51,372 nucleotides of DNA. Source: Coriobacteriia bacterium. Its GTDB lineage: Bacteria > Actinomycetota > Coriobacteriia > WRKU01 > WQUG01. Position 1 is the stretch's first letter; every line of letters begins with the position of its first letter. Both the position numbers and the translations under genes were made by a program. The notes under the pieces were generated by a model that was not told the origin of the DNA, did not search any database, and worked only from the letters and a program-made list of their open reading frames with translations. Location: positions 1 to 51,372 of the forward strand of contig WRBW01000004.1 of assembly GCA_009784345.1 (NCBI GenBank). The letters run 5' to 3'. This document shows positions 1 to 7,555 of this stretch, piece after piece.

Positions 1-100
1 CGACTGTCAGGGCAATTTCGGTAATGCGTGCCTCCCCCGATTGTTCAAGGGCCTCAAAGGCAGCATCAAGCACCGACTGCATTATGCTCATCTCATGCAT
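1..100 (-). CDS. hypA: HypA, hydrogenase nickel metallochaperone (N-terminal part, cut by window edge)
   Basis: Too short for the ORF track. The minus strand from position 100 reads MHEMSIMQSVLDAAFEALEQ and continues with SGEARITEIALTV up to the window edge. MHEMSI at the N-terminus is the hallmark of HypA, where the first His helps bind Ni2+ for delivery to NiFe-hydrogenase. The start lies one base after the tatC stop (TAA-G-ATG), so it is very probably the next gene of the tat operon. The zinc-binding C-terminal half is outside the window. The family is recognised from about 33 residues. The link to hydrogenase maturation and Tat export is inference from position. Confidence 0.85.
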   Translation of the reverse strand, partial: MHEMSIMQSVLDAAFEALEQSGEARITEIALTV

Positions 101-101
101 C

Positions 102-1058
102 TTATGCCACGTCCTCTTCTGTGGTTTCTGCCGTTTCGGTACGCGGCTTGCGAGCCTCGCGCGCCTGAATGCGCTTTTTGGCAGCCTCTGCCTGCACCTT
201 CAGCTTTTCGCGCTTTGCCAGCTTGTCCTTGCTATCGGTGGGCGCATTGTCATACATCAGCATGTCATCATAGGCCTCGACATACTGCTCATCGATACGA
301 TGAGGCAACAGGAAACGCGCCGCCACAAGGCCACCTTCATACAGCACCAGCAAGGCAAGTGCCAAGGCAAGCATGGTCACCGGCCCGCGATCAGGCGTAA
401 TGACAGCGGCCAGCACAAACAGCACGACATAAGCCGTGCGCCAGGCTTCACGCAAGCTGGGGTACTTTATAACATTAAGCCCAATGAGAGCAAAGACAAT
501 CAGCGGCAGCTCGAAGCTAATACCAAAGGCAAGCAGCAGCAAGCTCACACCTGCCAGCCATTCCTGAGCACGCGGAACCTCGAAGGTATAGGCCGTGTGT
601 TGCGCCACCAGCCATTCAACCGCCGTCGGCAAGATGAAGAAGTAGGCAAACAAGACACCGGTCACAAAGAGGACAATCGCTGCCACGATGGAAGGGAAAA
701 TCCACTTACGCTCGCTTTTCTTAACCGCAGGCGCAAAAAAGGCAAAAATATGATAAATCAGCAGCGGACTGGTGACTATCAAGGCACCATAAACACCCAC
801 TGTAAAGCGGTAGGTCATGGCATCAAAAATACCCATGACGGCAAAACGTCCATCGGGCAGATGCGGAAAAACGTCGCGAAAAAAGACGTTCATGATTTGT
901 AGATGTATCGGCTCCCAGTAAAAAAGGAAGCTGAGCGCAAAGAGCACCAAAATGTAATTGGTCAGACGCTTGCGCAGCTCATTAAAATGAGCAAAAAAGG
1001 GTATCGATTTGGCATCCTTGAAAAAGGTTGCGCCGGCGACCTGCTTTTTTTCAGGCAT
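102..1058 (-). CDS. tatC: TatC, twin-arginine translocase receptor subunit
   Basis: Integral membrane component of the Tat pathway; TatC binds the twin-arginine signal of folded, often cofactor-bearing exported proteins. The 318-residue product has an N-terminal HFNELRKR (family HLxELRxR), six predicted hydrophobic segments between about residues 30 and 250, the TPD turn near residue 215 and a late YEGG motif. After the last membrane span it carries about 70 charged residues (Lys/Arg/Glu-rich, probably helical), longer than the usual TatC tail. It starts 2 bp after the stop of the TatA/B gene, and hypA follows after 1 bp, so tatA/B-tatC-hypA is a tight operon. The ATG has AAGG upstream at usable spacing. 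Confidence 0.95.
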   Translation of the reverse strand: MPEKKQVAGATFFKDAKSIPFFAHFNELRKRLTNYILVLFALSFLFYWEPIHLQIMNVFFRDVFPHLPDGRFAVMGIFDAMTYRFTVGVYGALIVTSPLLIYHIFAFFAPAVKKSERKWIFPSIVAAIVLFVTGVLFAYFFILPTAVEWLVAQHTAYTFEVPRAQEWLAGVSLLLLAFGISFELPLIVFALIGLNVIKYPSLREAWRTAYVVLFVLAAVITPDRGPVTMLALALALLVLYEGGLVAARFLLPHRIDEQYVEAYDDMLMYDNAPTDSKDKLAKREKLKVQAEAAKKRIQAREARKPRTETAETTEEDVA

Positions 1059-1060
1059 AG

Positions 1061-1672
1061 CTAGGAACCTTGCCCTTCAGATTGCGGAGTCTGACCAGCG
1101 TCCCCTGCAGGTACCGCCGCAGCAGACTCGAGGCTTGCCCAGATGCTGCCGGCAGAGCTGCTTGAAACCGCTGCTGGCGTAGCTGCCACAGGCGGCTGCA
1201 CCACGGCAGCTGTAGGGGCAGCGACCGCGGCTGGAGTTTCTGCTGCAAGCGACGTGGCGGCTTCAGGTGATGGATGCGCGGGTTGCTCCGCATAAGAGCT
1301 GTCAATGACTGCCTCTGCGGGAGTCTGCTCACTGGCATCAACAAAGTCTGAGGTGGCCGTTAGATTGGCCGGTGCGACTTCGTGGATGGCAGGCGTCGGG
1401 ACAGTCTGCTTATAGAGGCTTTGACGCTCTGGACTGAGCAAGTCCTTCGTTCCCGTCGTGCCTTTTGCGCCCAGACCGAGGGGGTCTTTGAGCATTTCGA
1501 GCTCTTCGGGCGAGATGATTTGTGTGGTGACGACTTCCTGAACTTGGTCGCGGGCTTCGGCGTACATACCCATGGCTTTTTTGACCGTTTTCAGGATTTC
1601 TGGGATTTTGTCTGGTCCAAACAAAAGCAGGGCGACGATAACGATAACAACTAATTCTGGACCGCTAATCAT
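1061..1672 (-). CDS. TatA/TatB family subunit of the Tat translocase
   Basis: Single-span Tat component that forms the translocation element with TatC. Residues 1-20 give the membrane helix, followed by FGPDKIPEI, matching the TatA/B hinge (FGPxxxP), and an amphipathic Lys/Arg/Glu helix to about residue 50. The ELVVI start and FGP-D/E-K-I-P form look closest to TatB, but it is the only TatA/B-type gene in this cluster and may serve both roles, so no single symbol is assigned. From residue 100 on it is low-complexity Ala/Pro/Thr/Ser. The length of 203 aa is long for TatA and acceptable for actinobacterial TatB. AGCAGGGTAG precedes the ATG as a modest ribosome site. Confidence 0.9.
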   Translation of the reverse strand: MISGPELVVIVIVALLLFGPDKIPEILKTVKKAMGMYAEARDQVQEVVTTQIISPEELEMLKDPLGLGAKGTTGTKDLLSPERQSLYKQTVPTPAIHEVAPANLTATSDFVDASEQTPAEAVIDSSYAEQPAHPSPEAATSLAAETPAAVAAPTAAVVQPPVAATPAAVSSSSAGSIWASLESAAAVPAGDAGQTPQSEGQGS

Positions 1673-1720
1673 CTACCCTGCTCGATTCTACTATGGTTTT
1701 ACTTTGTGGTTCGTGCGTGC

Positions 1721-2044
1721 TTATTCAGACGGTGGTACGGCGTCTTCAATCACCGGATCATCCGGATTCTGGTTGGCTCCTGCAGAATCATCTACGTTTG
1801 ATTCTGCCTGATTTTCGGCGGTGATGCCCTGCTCATCCATTTGCTGCTGAAGCTGCTCGAGGATTTCTGGGGGCAGGTCATCTGCGGTGATGGTCACCGG
1901 CTGCTGTGCCGGCTGTGTCCAGCCGTGTATCGCGATGGCAAAGACACCAACGACACTGGCCAGAACCAGACCACCGACAAGGATCCATACCAGAACCTTG
2001 ACCCACATAGGGCTTCTACTTTTATCTATTGCTTTGATAGGCAT
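1721..2044 (-). CDS. Small single-span membrane protein of unknown function
   Basis: Not recognised. The 107 aa comprise a short basic cytoplasmic N-terminus (about 15 residues), one hydrophobic helix at about 16-40 (VKVLVWILVGGLVLASVVGV) and an acidic, Gln/Asp/Asn-rich outer tail ending in VIEDAVPPSE. There is no lipobox and no haem or metal motif. AAAGAG precedes the ATG. It sits between the Tat genes and another single-span protein whose tail also ends in an acidic-AVP form (VQDAVPAD), so the two may be functional partners or distant paralogues. That is inference only. Confidence 0.7.
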   Translation of the reverse strand: MPIKAIDKSRSPMWVKVLVWILVGGLVLASVVGVFAIAIHGWTQPAQQPVTITADDLPPEILEQLQQQMDEQGITAENQAESNVDDSAGANQNPDDPVIEDAVPPSE

Positions 2045-2078
2045 ATTAACTCTTTACTCTTCGGCGTGTCCGCAGATA

Positions 2079-2597
2079 CTAGTCAGCTGGTACGGCATCT
2101 TGAACAGCACCATCGTTGGTACCGTCAGCACCATCGCTAGGCATGACAACATTTCCGTCTGCGTCAAGTGGTGGGTGACCTGCAGGCATTTCGCCCATCA
2201 TTTCTTCGTCAGAAAGGACAGGAGCGTCACCCATGCCGCCGCCCATGCCACCCATGCCGCCGCCCATTCCGCCACTATTGTCCTGTGGAGGCATTTGCTG
2301 CGTAGGTGCGGTATTTACAGTTGGGAGCAAGAATTGGTTTGCTGCCAGAAGACCTGCGAGAAAACCAATCAGCAGGGCAATGATGGCAACCAGAACGACT
2401 ACCATAGGGGTAAACTCGAAGCCTGCCTGCTTTGCAGGAGCCTTGCGAACGGGGGCTGTGCCCTTCTTTACTGGTGCGCTGCCTTTTTTGGCAGGGGCAC
2501 CCTTTTTAGCTGGAGCGCCAGCTGGCTTCTTTTTGGGTTCAGGCTTCTTTGGTGCATCAGTAGGTTCGTCACCGTCGAAGAATAAATCATCAGACAT
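2079..2597 (-). CDS. Lys/Ala/Pro-rich single-span membrane protein with Gly-Met outer tail, unknown function
   Basis: The start is placed at the internal ATG (MSDDLFFDGDEP) rather than the ORF-track start, because AAAGGAACC lies at good spacing upstream of it. This gives 172 aa. Order of parts: acidic N-terminus; cytoplasmic PKKP/PAKKG-type repeats to about residue 60, resembling histone-like tails; one membrane helix (about 66-90); an outer tail with a GGMGGGMGG run; and an acidic C-terminus ending VQDAVPAD. The Gly/Met run could bind a metal or simply be flexible. No known domain is recognised. Neighbours are the other small membrane protein and the B12-radical SAM gene. Confidence 0.75.
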   Translation of the reverse strand: MSDDLFFDGDEPTDAPKKPEPKKKPAGAPAKKGAPAKKGSAPVKKGTAPVRKAPAKQAGFEFTPMVVVLVAIIALLIGFLAGLLAANQFLLPTVNTAPTQQMPPQDNSGGMGGGMGGMGGGMGDAPVLSDEEMMGEMPAGHPPLDADGNVVMPSDGADGTNDGAVQDAVPAD

Positions 2598-2796
2598 TTC
2601 AGGGTTCCTTTCATTACAAGGTATTAGTGTTAATGCTGTTGCTAATACTGTCCTATCTTTTTGGCGCAGGTACACACAGCAGGTGCTTGCGTGGGACGAC
2701 CGCGCTAAAAAGACTCAATTACAACTGCTCAAGTATAGCAAAACAAAAGGAGTTTTACCCCCTTTTTAGCCTTAGTTTTGCTTATGCAGCTCAGGT

Positions 2797-4698
2797 CTAA
2801 TAGGGCTTGTCGTCTTTGCTTCGCTCTTCTCTGTCGTGCTGCGAGGGCATTTCCTGAATCGAAGGTAGCCCCTGTTCTTCACGCCACTGCTCATGCACCT
2901 TCGAGGCCGCTGGGTTTTTGCTGGGCATAAGGATGTTGCGGGTGTTTTCGACAGCCCATAGCTTGATGCATTCCCAGAGGTTGGCAACGCGGAAGTTAAC
3001 CGGCCAGCGAAGCTCTGTCTTTTCGCAAATAGTCGACTCTGAGAGCTCTTCCATTTCGCGGCGCAAGTTGCCCAGTTTTTCTTCACGCTTTTCTGGTGTA
3101 TCGAGCGATATGTCGCGCATGACGGCGTCAACACGCGCCATCGAGACCTTTGCCTCTTCGATACGGTCATGCACGGCATCTGCGGTTGCGTTGTCTATAA
3201 GTCCTGACTTACGTTTCATTTCGTTTAGGCGCAAACCTGCTTCATAAGTAACATCAACCAGCTCATCTGGTGGCAGGTGGATGCTTTCATAGTTCATGAT
3301 GTATTTCCAGGAAGGCTGTACTAGCAGCTCACGGTGTTCTTCCACGGTGGTGGCACGCAGCTTATAGCCATGAGCCTCTGGATTGTCATAGGCGATTGAA
3401 CCAGGATCTAAGAAGGGCGTCATGGCAGCGATATTGCTGATGAGGCGCTTATCGTAGTCAAATTTTTCGTACAAGTCGCCAATGTAGTCGACATTGTCGA
3501 GGACCGACTGTGCGTTTTGCCCCGGTATTCCTATCAAGTAGTAGAGGTCAAAGCGGGTTGCTCCGTAGTCGAAGGCCTGCTTGATGCTCTTTTCGACATC
3601 AGCTGTTGTGTAGTGACCCTTGCCAAAGAGCTTGCGGACCTCATCGTCATGAGATTCTGCGCTGACCTCGATGGTCCAGTCCTTCAGATTGGCTGCCAAA
3701 AGTTCGTAAAGCTTTTCATCTGGCGGGGTAAAGACCTCAAAGCCTATAGAGGCGTGCAGATCAATTTTGCCCAGAGACTCGATGAAAATCCTGATGTAGT
3801 CGTCACCCGCCTGCATAAAGTCATTGAGGACAAAAATCGCACCAGGAATGTATTTTTGCGCGTGTGCGATGTCGCGAGCAATAAGCTCTGGATCCCTATA
3901 GGCAACACGGCGGCGATTGTAGTGCTTGCGATAAGATTCTTGCGAGCCCCCGCAGGTGACGCAGTTATGGGTACAGCCTCGACAGCAAATCGTGGCTGAC
4001 ATGGGATAACTAATCCATTGCTTGTAGGGAACCACTCCGAAAAGATCGCGGTCGCGAATTACGGTCTTCATATTGAAGGAGAAGTCCAAAGATGGCGCGT
4101 TGAAATCTGGTGGCACGAAACTGAGCTCATTGACTATCATGGTGCCTGTTGAGTCGCGCCAGGTCATGTTGGGGACCGACGCCAGCGATTCATTTGAGGG
4201 CTTGCCGTTCGAGTTGCGGATGATTTCCATCAGCTGGCGGACCGGCTCTTCTGTGGAATCGCCGCGGAAGACGAAGTCGATTTCTGGATAGTTCGTGATC
4301 AAGTCCTCGTGGAAGACACTTGAGGACAGACCGCCCAGCATGATGGGCGTGTTGGGGTGGTATTTTTTGAGCAAGCGTGCGATTTCGATAACACCGTGGC
4401 TGTGAGGCATCCAGTGCAGGTCGAGTCCAAAGGCCTTCGCGCTGAGGTTGCGAATGAACTTCTCGACGTCCATTTTTTCGTTGTGTAGCATCAGGTAGCC
4501 CAGATTAAAAAGGCGTACCGTGTGTCCGTTGCGCTCGAGGTATTCGCCGATGGTGGTAAGCCCTAAGGGGTAGATTTCAAAAATCGGTGTTGAAGGTACG
4601 AGGTCTGACACCGGTCCAAACATCTGCGGCTTTTTGCGAAAGTCATAGATAGCTGGTGCATGAATAAGTACGAGATCCGGTTTTGTGTATATGCTCAT
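2797..4698 (-). CDS. B12-binding-domain radical SAM protein (Ta0216/TIGR04190-like)
   Basis: The 633-aa protein has an N-terminal cobalamin-binding Rossmann domain (about residues 40-160; GLDLHWMPHSHG and MLGGLSSS correspond to the DxH and GG regions), then a radical SAM barrel with the [4Fe-4S] triad CTHNCVTC (CxxxCxxC) near residues 240-250. A long C-terminal helical region follows. Such enzymes cleave S-adenosylmethionine to a radical and often methylate unreactive carbon; the substrate here is unknown. The tight CRGC-THNC spacing and overall layout resemble the Ta0216-type B12-SAM proteins, recalled from memory and not searched. The gene lies 80 bp downstream of the multiheme cytochrome on the same strand, with a strong hairpin in front of its start. 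Confidence 0.85.
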   Translation of the reverse strand: MSIYTKPDLVLIHAPAIYDFRKKPQMFGPVSDLVPSTPIFEIYPLGLTTIGEYLERNGHTVRLFNLGYLMLHNEKMDVEKFIRNLSAKAFGLDLHWMPHSHGVIEIARLLKKYHPNTPIMLGGLSSSVFHEDLITNYPEIDFVFRGDSTEEPVRQLMEIIRNSNGKPSNESLASVPNMTWRDSTGTMIVNELSFVPPDFNAPSLDFSFNMKTVIRDRDLFGVVPYKQWISYPMSATICCRGCTHNCVTCGGSQESYRKHYNRRRVAYRDPELIARDIAHAQKYIPGAIFVLNDFMQAGDDYIRIFIESLGKIDLHASIGFEVFTPPDEKLYELLAANLKDWTIEVSAESHDDEVRKLFGKGHYTTADVEKSIKQAFDYGATRFDLYYLIGIPGQNAQSVLDNVDYIGDLYEKFDYDKRLISNIAAMTPFLDPGSIAYDNPEAHGYKLRATTVEEHRELLVQPSWKYIMNYESIHLPPDELVDVTYEAGLRLNEMKRKSGLIDNATADAVHDRIEEAKVSMARVDAVMRDISLDTPEKREEKLGNLRREMEELSESTICEKTELRWPVNFRVANLWECIKLWAVENTRNILMPSKNPAASKVHEQWREEQGLPSIQEMPSQHDREERSKDDKPY

Positions 4699-4704
4699 AA
4701 ATAA

Positions 4705-4745
4705 AGGCGCCTACTCCTGCGGGTTTCCCCGATTCGTAGGCGCCT
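4705..4745 (-). promoter_or_regulatory. Strong stem-loop in front of the B12-radical SAM start codon
   Basis: A perfect 10-bp inverted repeat (AGGCGCCTAC / GTAGGCGCCT) encloses a 21-nt loop that holds a second small hairpin CGGG-GAAA-CCCG with a GNRA-type loop. It begins 6 nt upstream of the start codon at 4698. The only good Shine-Dalgarno-like string (CAGGAG) lies inside the loop and next to the stem, so folding could limit ribosome access. It also lies just past the cytochrome stop, so it could instead shape mRNA ends between the two genes. No U-run follows, so it is not a clean terminator. Confidence 0.6.
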
Positions 4746-4778
4746 ATCCCCCTTATAGTGGTTCTAGCGGTCTAATAC

Positions 4779-6089
4779 TTACTGGTTCAGACCTACGTGA
4801 CAGATAGCACAAGAGGTCGGTGAGTGACAGTCGAAGCAGACTGTTGCGCCGAGCTGCTGTGTTGCAGGAATGTGATCAATCCATTCCCAGCTGACATCAG
4901 TTCTGAACTCCCAATCGAGGTTCGGATAGCCGTGGTGACAGGCCGAACATGTGCTGGCGTCAGTGATTTCAGTTCTGTTGCCGGTGGCAGCAGGTGTGTT
5001 GTTGACTTCTGAAGTCACGTGACAGATGGCACATGAATCGGGGTAGTTAGTAGCATCATCAATATGGGGCTGCATGACGTAACCCTCTGGGTGAGGCATT
5101 CTAATACCGCCGTGACAATCATCACAGAATCTTAAGGTGTGACAAGTATAGCAATAATTAATCGCTCTTACACTAGGTACACCGCGCAGAGCCAGTGACT
5201 CGAGGTCGCTGTTCTTATTAACTTGCTCGTTGTAGGTGTCAACATCGCTTGCGATGAAGTCAAGTACGTTTTGCTCGATCTCCATGGCCCAGGGACCGTG
5301 AATGTCTTCGACAAATCGCGGTACACGATGGTTGTCAGGAATGAGCTCAAAGTAGTCGGTGTGACAGATTGAACATTCACCTGTGGCGCCAGGGAACTGG
5401 CCGATTGGATAGGGCGTGCTTACGATTTGGCCGTCATCTTCACCAAAGCGGTGACAGCGATAACAGGCGGTCATCAGCATGAAGTCGTCATGAAGTGGCT
5501 GGTTGTTGTTGGTAGCCTCGTGGAATGGTTGCCATTCCCCACCCTCGTAGTGACCGACACGATTGTGACAGGCAGTACAAGAAATGTTGAGGTCGGTGTG
5601 CGCCCAGTGATCCATGATGATTCCATCGCTGGTGTTGGGCTCGCCACGCATACCGGCACCGCCACGGTTTTCAAGACGGTGACACTGCGTACAGTATTTA
5701 CTGGGCTGTTTGCCAGGATTCATCGCAAGGGTAGAGTGCGGATTAAGCGGCATCTCTACGGTTCGGGCGATTGAAGGCGGCATCTTGAGAAGAGCTTCGA
5801 TCTTGAACAGCAGGAATGAGATTGGGTCTCCACCTGGCTGCTTATGACAGGCGATACAGGCTACCCCTGTATGCGTCGAGTTGTCATAAGACGACACGGC
5901 GTCGGCCTGCGGATAGTGACACACCGCTGCGCAGAACCAATAGGTTGTCGTTACCGCAACACCCACGGCAATGACAAGCATCAGCGCTGTCAGGATGGTC
6001 CCCAGCCAGATAATGGCCCTTACTCTGGTGCGCGAGTTCTTAAACGCATCAATAATTGCATGAATCAGCTTCATCGGCATCTTCCCCAA
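4779..6089 (-). CDS. Membrane-anchored multiheme c-type cytochrome (NapC/NirT-like N-terminus, about 12 haems)
   Basis: An electron-transfer protein anchored by one N-terminal helix (about residues 27-54) with the rest outside the membrane. Eleven CXXCH haem sites are visible (CIACH, CTQCH, CTACH, CYRCH, CSICH, CYTCH, CDDCH, CAICH, CSACH, CFDCH, CAICH). An additional CAAVCH just after the membrane span would be a CX3CH site. The last haem motif is only five residues from the C-terminus. The N-terminus resembles NapC/NrfH-type quinol-oxidising cytochromes; 436 aa and the haem number exceed those small proteins, so it may combine quinol oxidation and terminal reduction. The substrate is unknown. 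No haem-attachment genes are in view. The radical SAM gene follows. Confidence 0.9.
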   Translation of the reverse strand: MGKMPMKLIHAIIDAFKNSRTRVRAIIWLGTILTALMLVIAVGVAVTTTYWFCAAVCHYPQADAVSSYDNSTHTGVACIACHKQPGGDPISFLLFKIEALLKMPPSIARTVEMPLNPHSTLAMNPGKQPSKYCTQCHRLENRGGAGMRGEPNTSDGIIMDHWAHTDLNISCTACHNRVGHYEGGEWQPFHEATNNNQPLHDDFMLMTACYRCHRFGEDDGQIVSTPYPIGQFPGATGECSICHTDYFELIPDNHRVPRFVEDIHGPWAMEIEQNVLDFIASDVDTYNEQVNKNSDLESLALRGVPSVRAINYCYTCHTLRFCDDCHGGIRMPHPEGYVMQPHIDDATNYPDSCAICHVTSEVNNTPAATGNRTEITDASTCSACHHGYPNLDWEFRTDVSWEWIDHIPATQQLGATVCFDCHSPTSCAICHVGLNQ

Positions 6090-6190
6090 ATCGTACTTTC
6101 CCCATTACGACATAACATATTACGATTAAGTCTACCTGACATATGTGCAGCTAACAACCATTAGTTCGGATGTTTTTTTAGCTGTGAAGT

Positions 6191-6230
6191 AACAGCTGTT
6201 TCATTTATACAGCAAAATCGGTTTATTCAA
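6191..6230 (-). promoter_or_regulatory. Possible promoter and palindromic site upstream of the cytochrome gene
   Basis: On the minus strand TTGAAT (6225-6230) and TATAAA (6204-6209) face the cytochrome gene, but the 15-bp spacer is short. A perfect palindrome AACAGCTGTT (6191-6200) lies just downstream of the -10, where a repressor could act. The rest of the 242-bp gap between xerD and the cytochrome is AT-rich with no ORF and no clear xerD terminator. Confidence 0.3.
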
Positions 6231-6331
6231 TTTAAACCTGTAATTCGCACAAATTTTCTCCACAATTGGGGGCTTTTTTACGCTTCTAATCTCTTTTTTG
6301 TATCGTCAGATTATGGTGAAATTGAGACCAT

Positions 6332-7246
6332 TTAGGCACGCGGATGTGCGGCGATGTACTCTTCGCGCAGATGCTCGCGAGACAGATGTGTGTAGACCTG
6401 AGTCGTCGACAAATCGCTGTGCCCTAGCATCTCTTGGAGGGCGCGCAGGTCTGCCCCACCGTCTAACATATGCGTCGCAAAAGTGTGCCGTAGGGTGTGC
6501 GGATGCAGACCCTTGATGCCCGCACGCTCGCCAGCATCGCGAACTAGATGGTAGACCGCCTGACGATACAGCGGCTTGCCCTTTGTTGTCAGAAAAACAC
6601 GGTCACTTGCTACCGGCAGACCACGTTTTGGCTTAAGCTGCGCCCTGCTCTCTTTCACATAGAGCTCCAGCCACTGTGCGGCAACAGCCCCCAGCGGTAT
6701 GATGCGCTCTTTCGAGCCCTTACCTATGGTACGCACCACCCGGTCTTGCAGGTTCAGCTGACTAGTTTGCAGGCTGCACAGCTCGCTAACACGCAGGCCA
6801 GATGAATACAGTAGCTCGACTATCGCACGGTCGCGCAGACCTAGGGCGTAACTATCAGCAAAGTCAGGATTCAGAACGTGGAGGAGTGCGTCCATTTGCG
6901 ACGGACTGAGGTAGTCGGGCAGGTGCTGATCCTTCTTGCGACGATCGACTAGTGCAGGCAGAGCTGTGACTTCGATGCCTTCACGTGCAAGGTATTTGTA
7001 GAAGCTATTGATGGCAGAAAGCCTGCGTTCGATGGAGTTTGGTGAAAGCGGTTCTGCAGCGCTACGCAAATCCGTGATGTAGCCAATCAGGTCTTCGCGC
7101 GTGACAGCTTCGAGCTGTGCTATCCCGCAGGACTGAGTCCAGGTCAGAAAATGCCCAATGTCACGCTGATAGGCTTCGAGCGTATGGGGTGAAACCCCTT
7201 GTTCGATATTGAGATAAGCTAAAAAGTCCTGTAGATACGCATCCAT
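6332..7246 (-). CDS. xerD: Tyrosine recombinase XerD
   Basis: Site-specific recombinase that resolves chromosome dimers at dif with XerC and the FtsK motor. At 304 aa it has the usual length. The N-terminal SAM-like core-binding domain spans about 1-90. The catalytic domain carries Arg152 (SSGLRVSEL), Lys176 (GKGSKER), His250 and Arg253 (HPHTLRHTFATHM), His276 (LGHSDLS) and the nucleophile Tyr285 (TTQVYTHLS), so all active-site residues are present. It stands alone with no integrase-type neighbours, which favours the housekeeping role. The start appears leaderless: a TATAAT box ends 6 nt before the ATG and no Shine-Dalgarno is visible. Confidence 0.93.
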   Translation of the reverse strand: MDAYLQDFLAYLNIEQGVSPHTLEAYQRDIGHFLTWTQSCGIAQLEAVTREDLIGYITDLRSAAEPLSPNSIERRLSAINSFYKYLAREGIEVTALPALVDRRKKDQHLPDYLSPSQMDALLHVLNPDFADSYALGLRDRAIVELLYSSGLRVSELCSLQTSQLNLQDRVVRTIGKGSKERIIPLGAVAAQWLELYVKESRAQLKPKRGLPVASDRVFLTTKGKPLYRQAVYHLVRDAGERAGIKGLHPHTLRHTFATHMLDGGADLRALQEMLGHSDLSTTQVYTHLSREHLREEYIAAHPRA

Positions 7247-7252
7247 GCAGCC

Positions 7253-7258
7253 ATTATA
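7253..7258 (-). promoter_or_regulatory. -10 box implying leaderless xerD mRNA
   Basis: TATAAT on the minus strand, then GGCTGC, then ATG. A start of transcription 6-7 nt after the box falls on the A of the start codon. No ribosome site could fit. The -35 region is not recognisable. Confidence 0.5.
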
Positions 7259-7393
7259 AATGAAGCCCTATGGCACCTTATATTTCACGATCCCAAGTTA
7301 AGTTCAAGGGCGCGGGCGAGCGGGGACGCTCGGGAAGTTAAATTCGTCATGAGTGACACAGGTGCTGACGCGGCACTCAGAGGTGACGATTAG

Positions 7394-7417
7394 ATTGCGG
7401 GTCAAGCCCGCAATGAC
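7394..7417. repeat. REP-like palindrome
   Basis: A perfect inverted repeat of the ATTGCGGG...CCCGCAAT type, followed by GAC. Related palindromes ending in GTGAC or ATGAC recur near 18.97, 24.84, 34.76, 41.36, 42.61, 42.94 and 49.89 kb. Confidence 0.7.
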
Positions 7418-7440
7418 AGTAGTGTCGCGCTCGCAAGGGG

Positions 7441-7504
7441 TTGAACTTTGGGCGCTGTGCGCCCGTTTCTGGTCCTGGGGCGAAGCCCCAGGTGCAAGGG
7501 GTTT
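7441..7504. repeat. Double-hairpin repeat, copy 1
   Basis: Two adjacent hairpins: GGGCGCTGTGCGCCC (7450-7464) and CCTGGGGCGAAGCCCCAGG (7474-7492). They are embedded in a conserved frame that begins near TTGAAC, has GGTCC in the middle and ends GGTGCAAGGGG. Five further copies lie at 15.03, 34.84, 42.65, 42.85 and 43.72 kb. Together with the REP and the ald terminator it fills the 309-bp gap between xerD and ald; no ORF is credible there. Confidence 0.7.
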
Positions 7505-7521
7505 AAGGGCGACAATTTAGA

Positions 7522-7545
7522 AGGGCGTCCTGGTGTGGACGCCCT
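7522..7545 (-). terminator. Probable terminator hairpin after ald
   Basis: A perfect 9-bp stem AGGGCGTCC/GGACGCCCT with a 6-nt loop lies 11 nt past the ald stop on the minus strand, followed by TTCTAAATT. The U-tract is broken, so it is a plausible rather than ideal intrinsic terminator. The stem is also a relative of the GGAGTGCGTCCAT motif family. Confidence 0.5.
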
Positions 7546-7555
7546 CCGCAAGATT

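Noticed and set aside
24-902. 292-aa plus-strand ORF over tatC
   Set aside because: It lies fully antisense to tatC, has no domain and no ribosome site; tatC has clear family motifs.
6332-7246. xerD as a phage or ICE integrase
   Set aside because: No attachment-site repeats, excisionase or phage genes beside it; length and motifs match housekeeping XerD.
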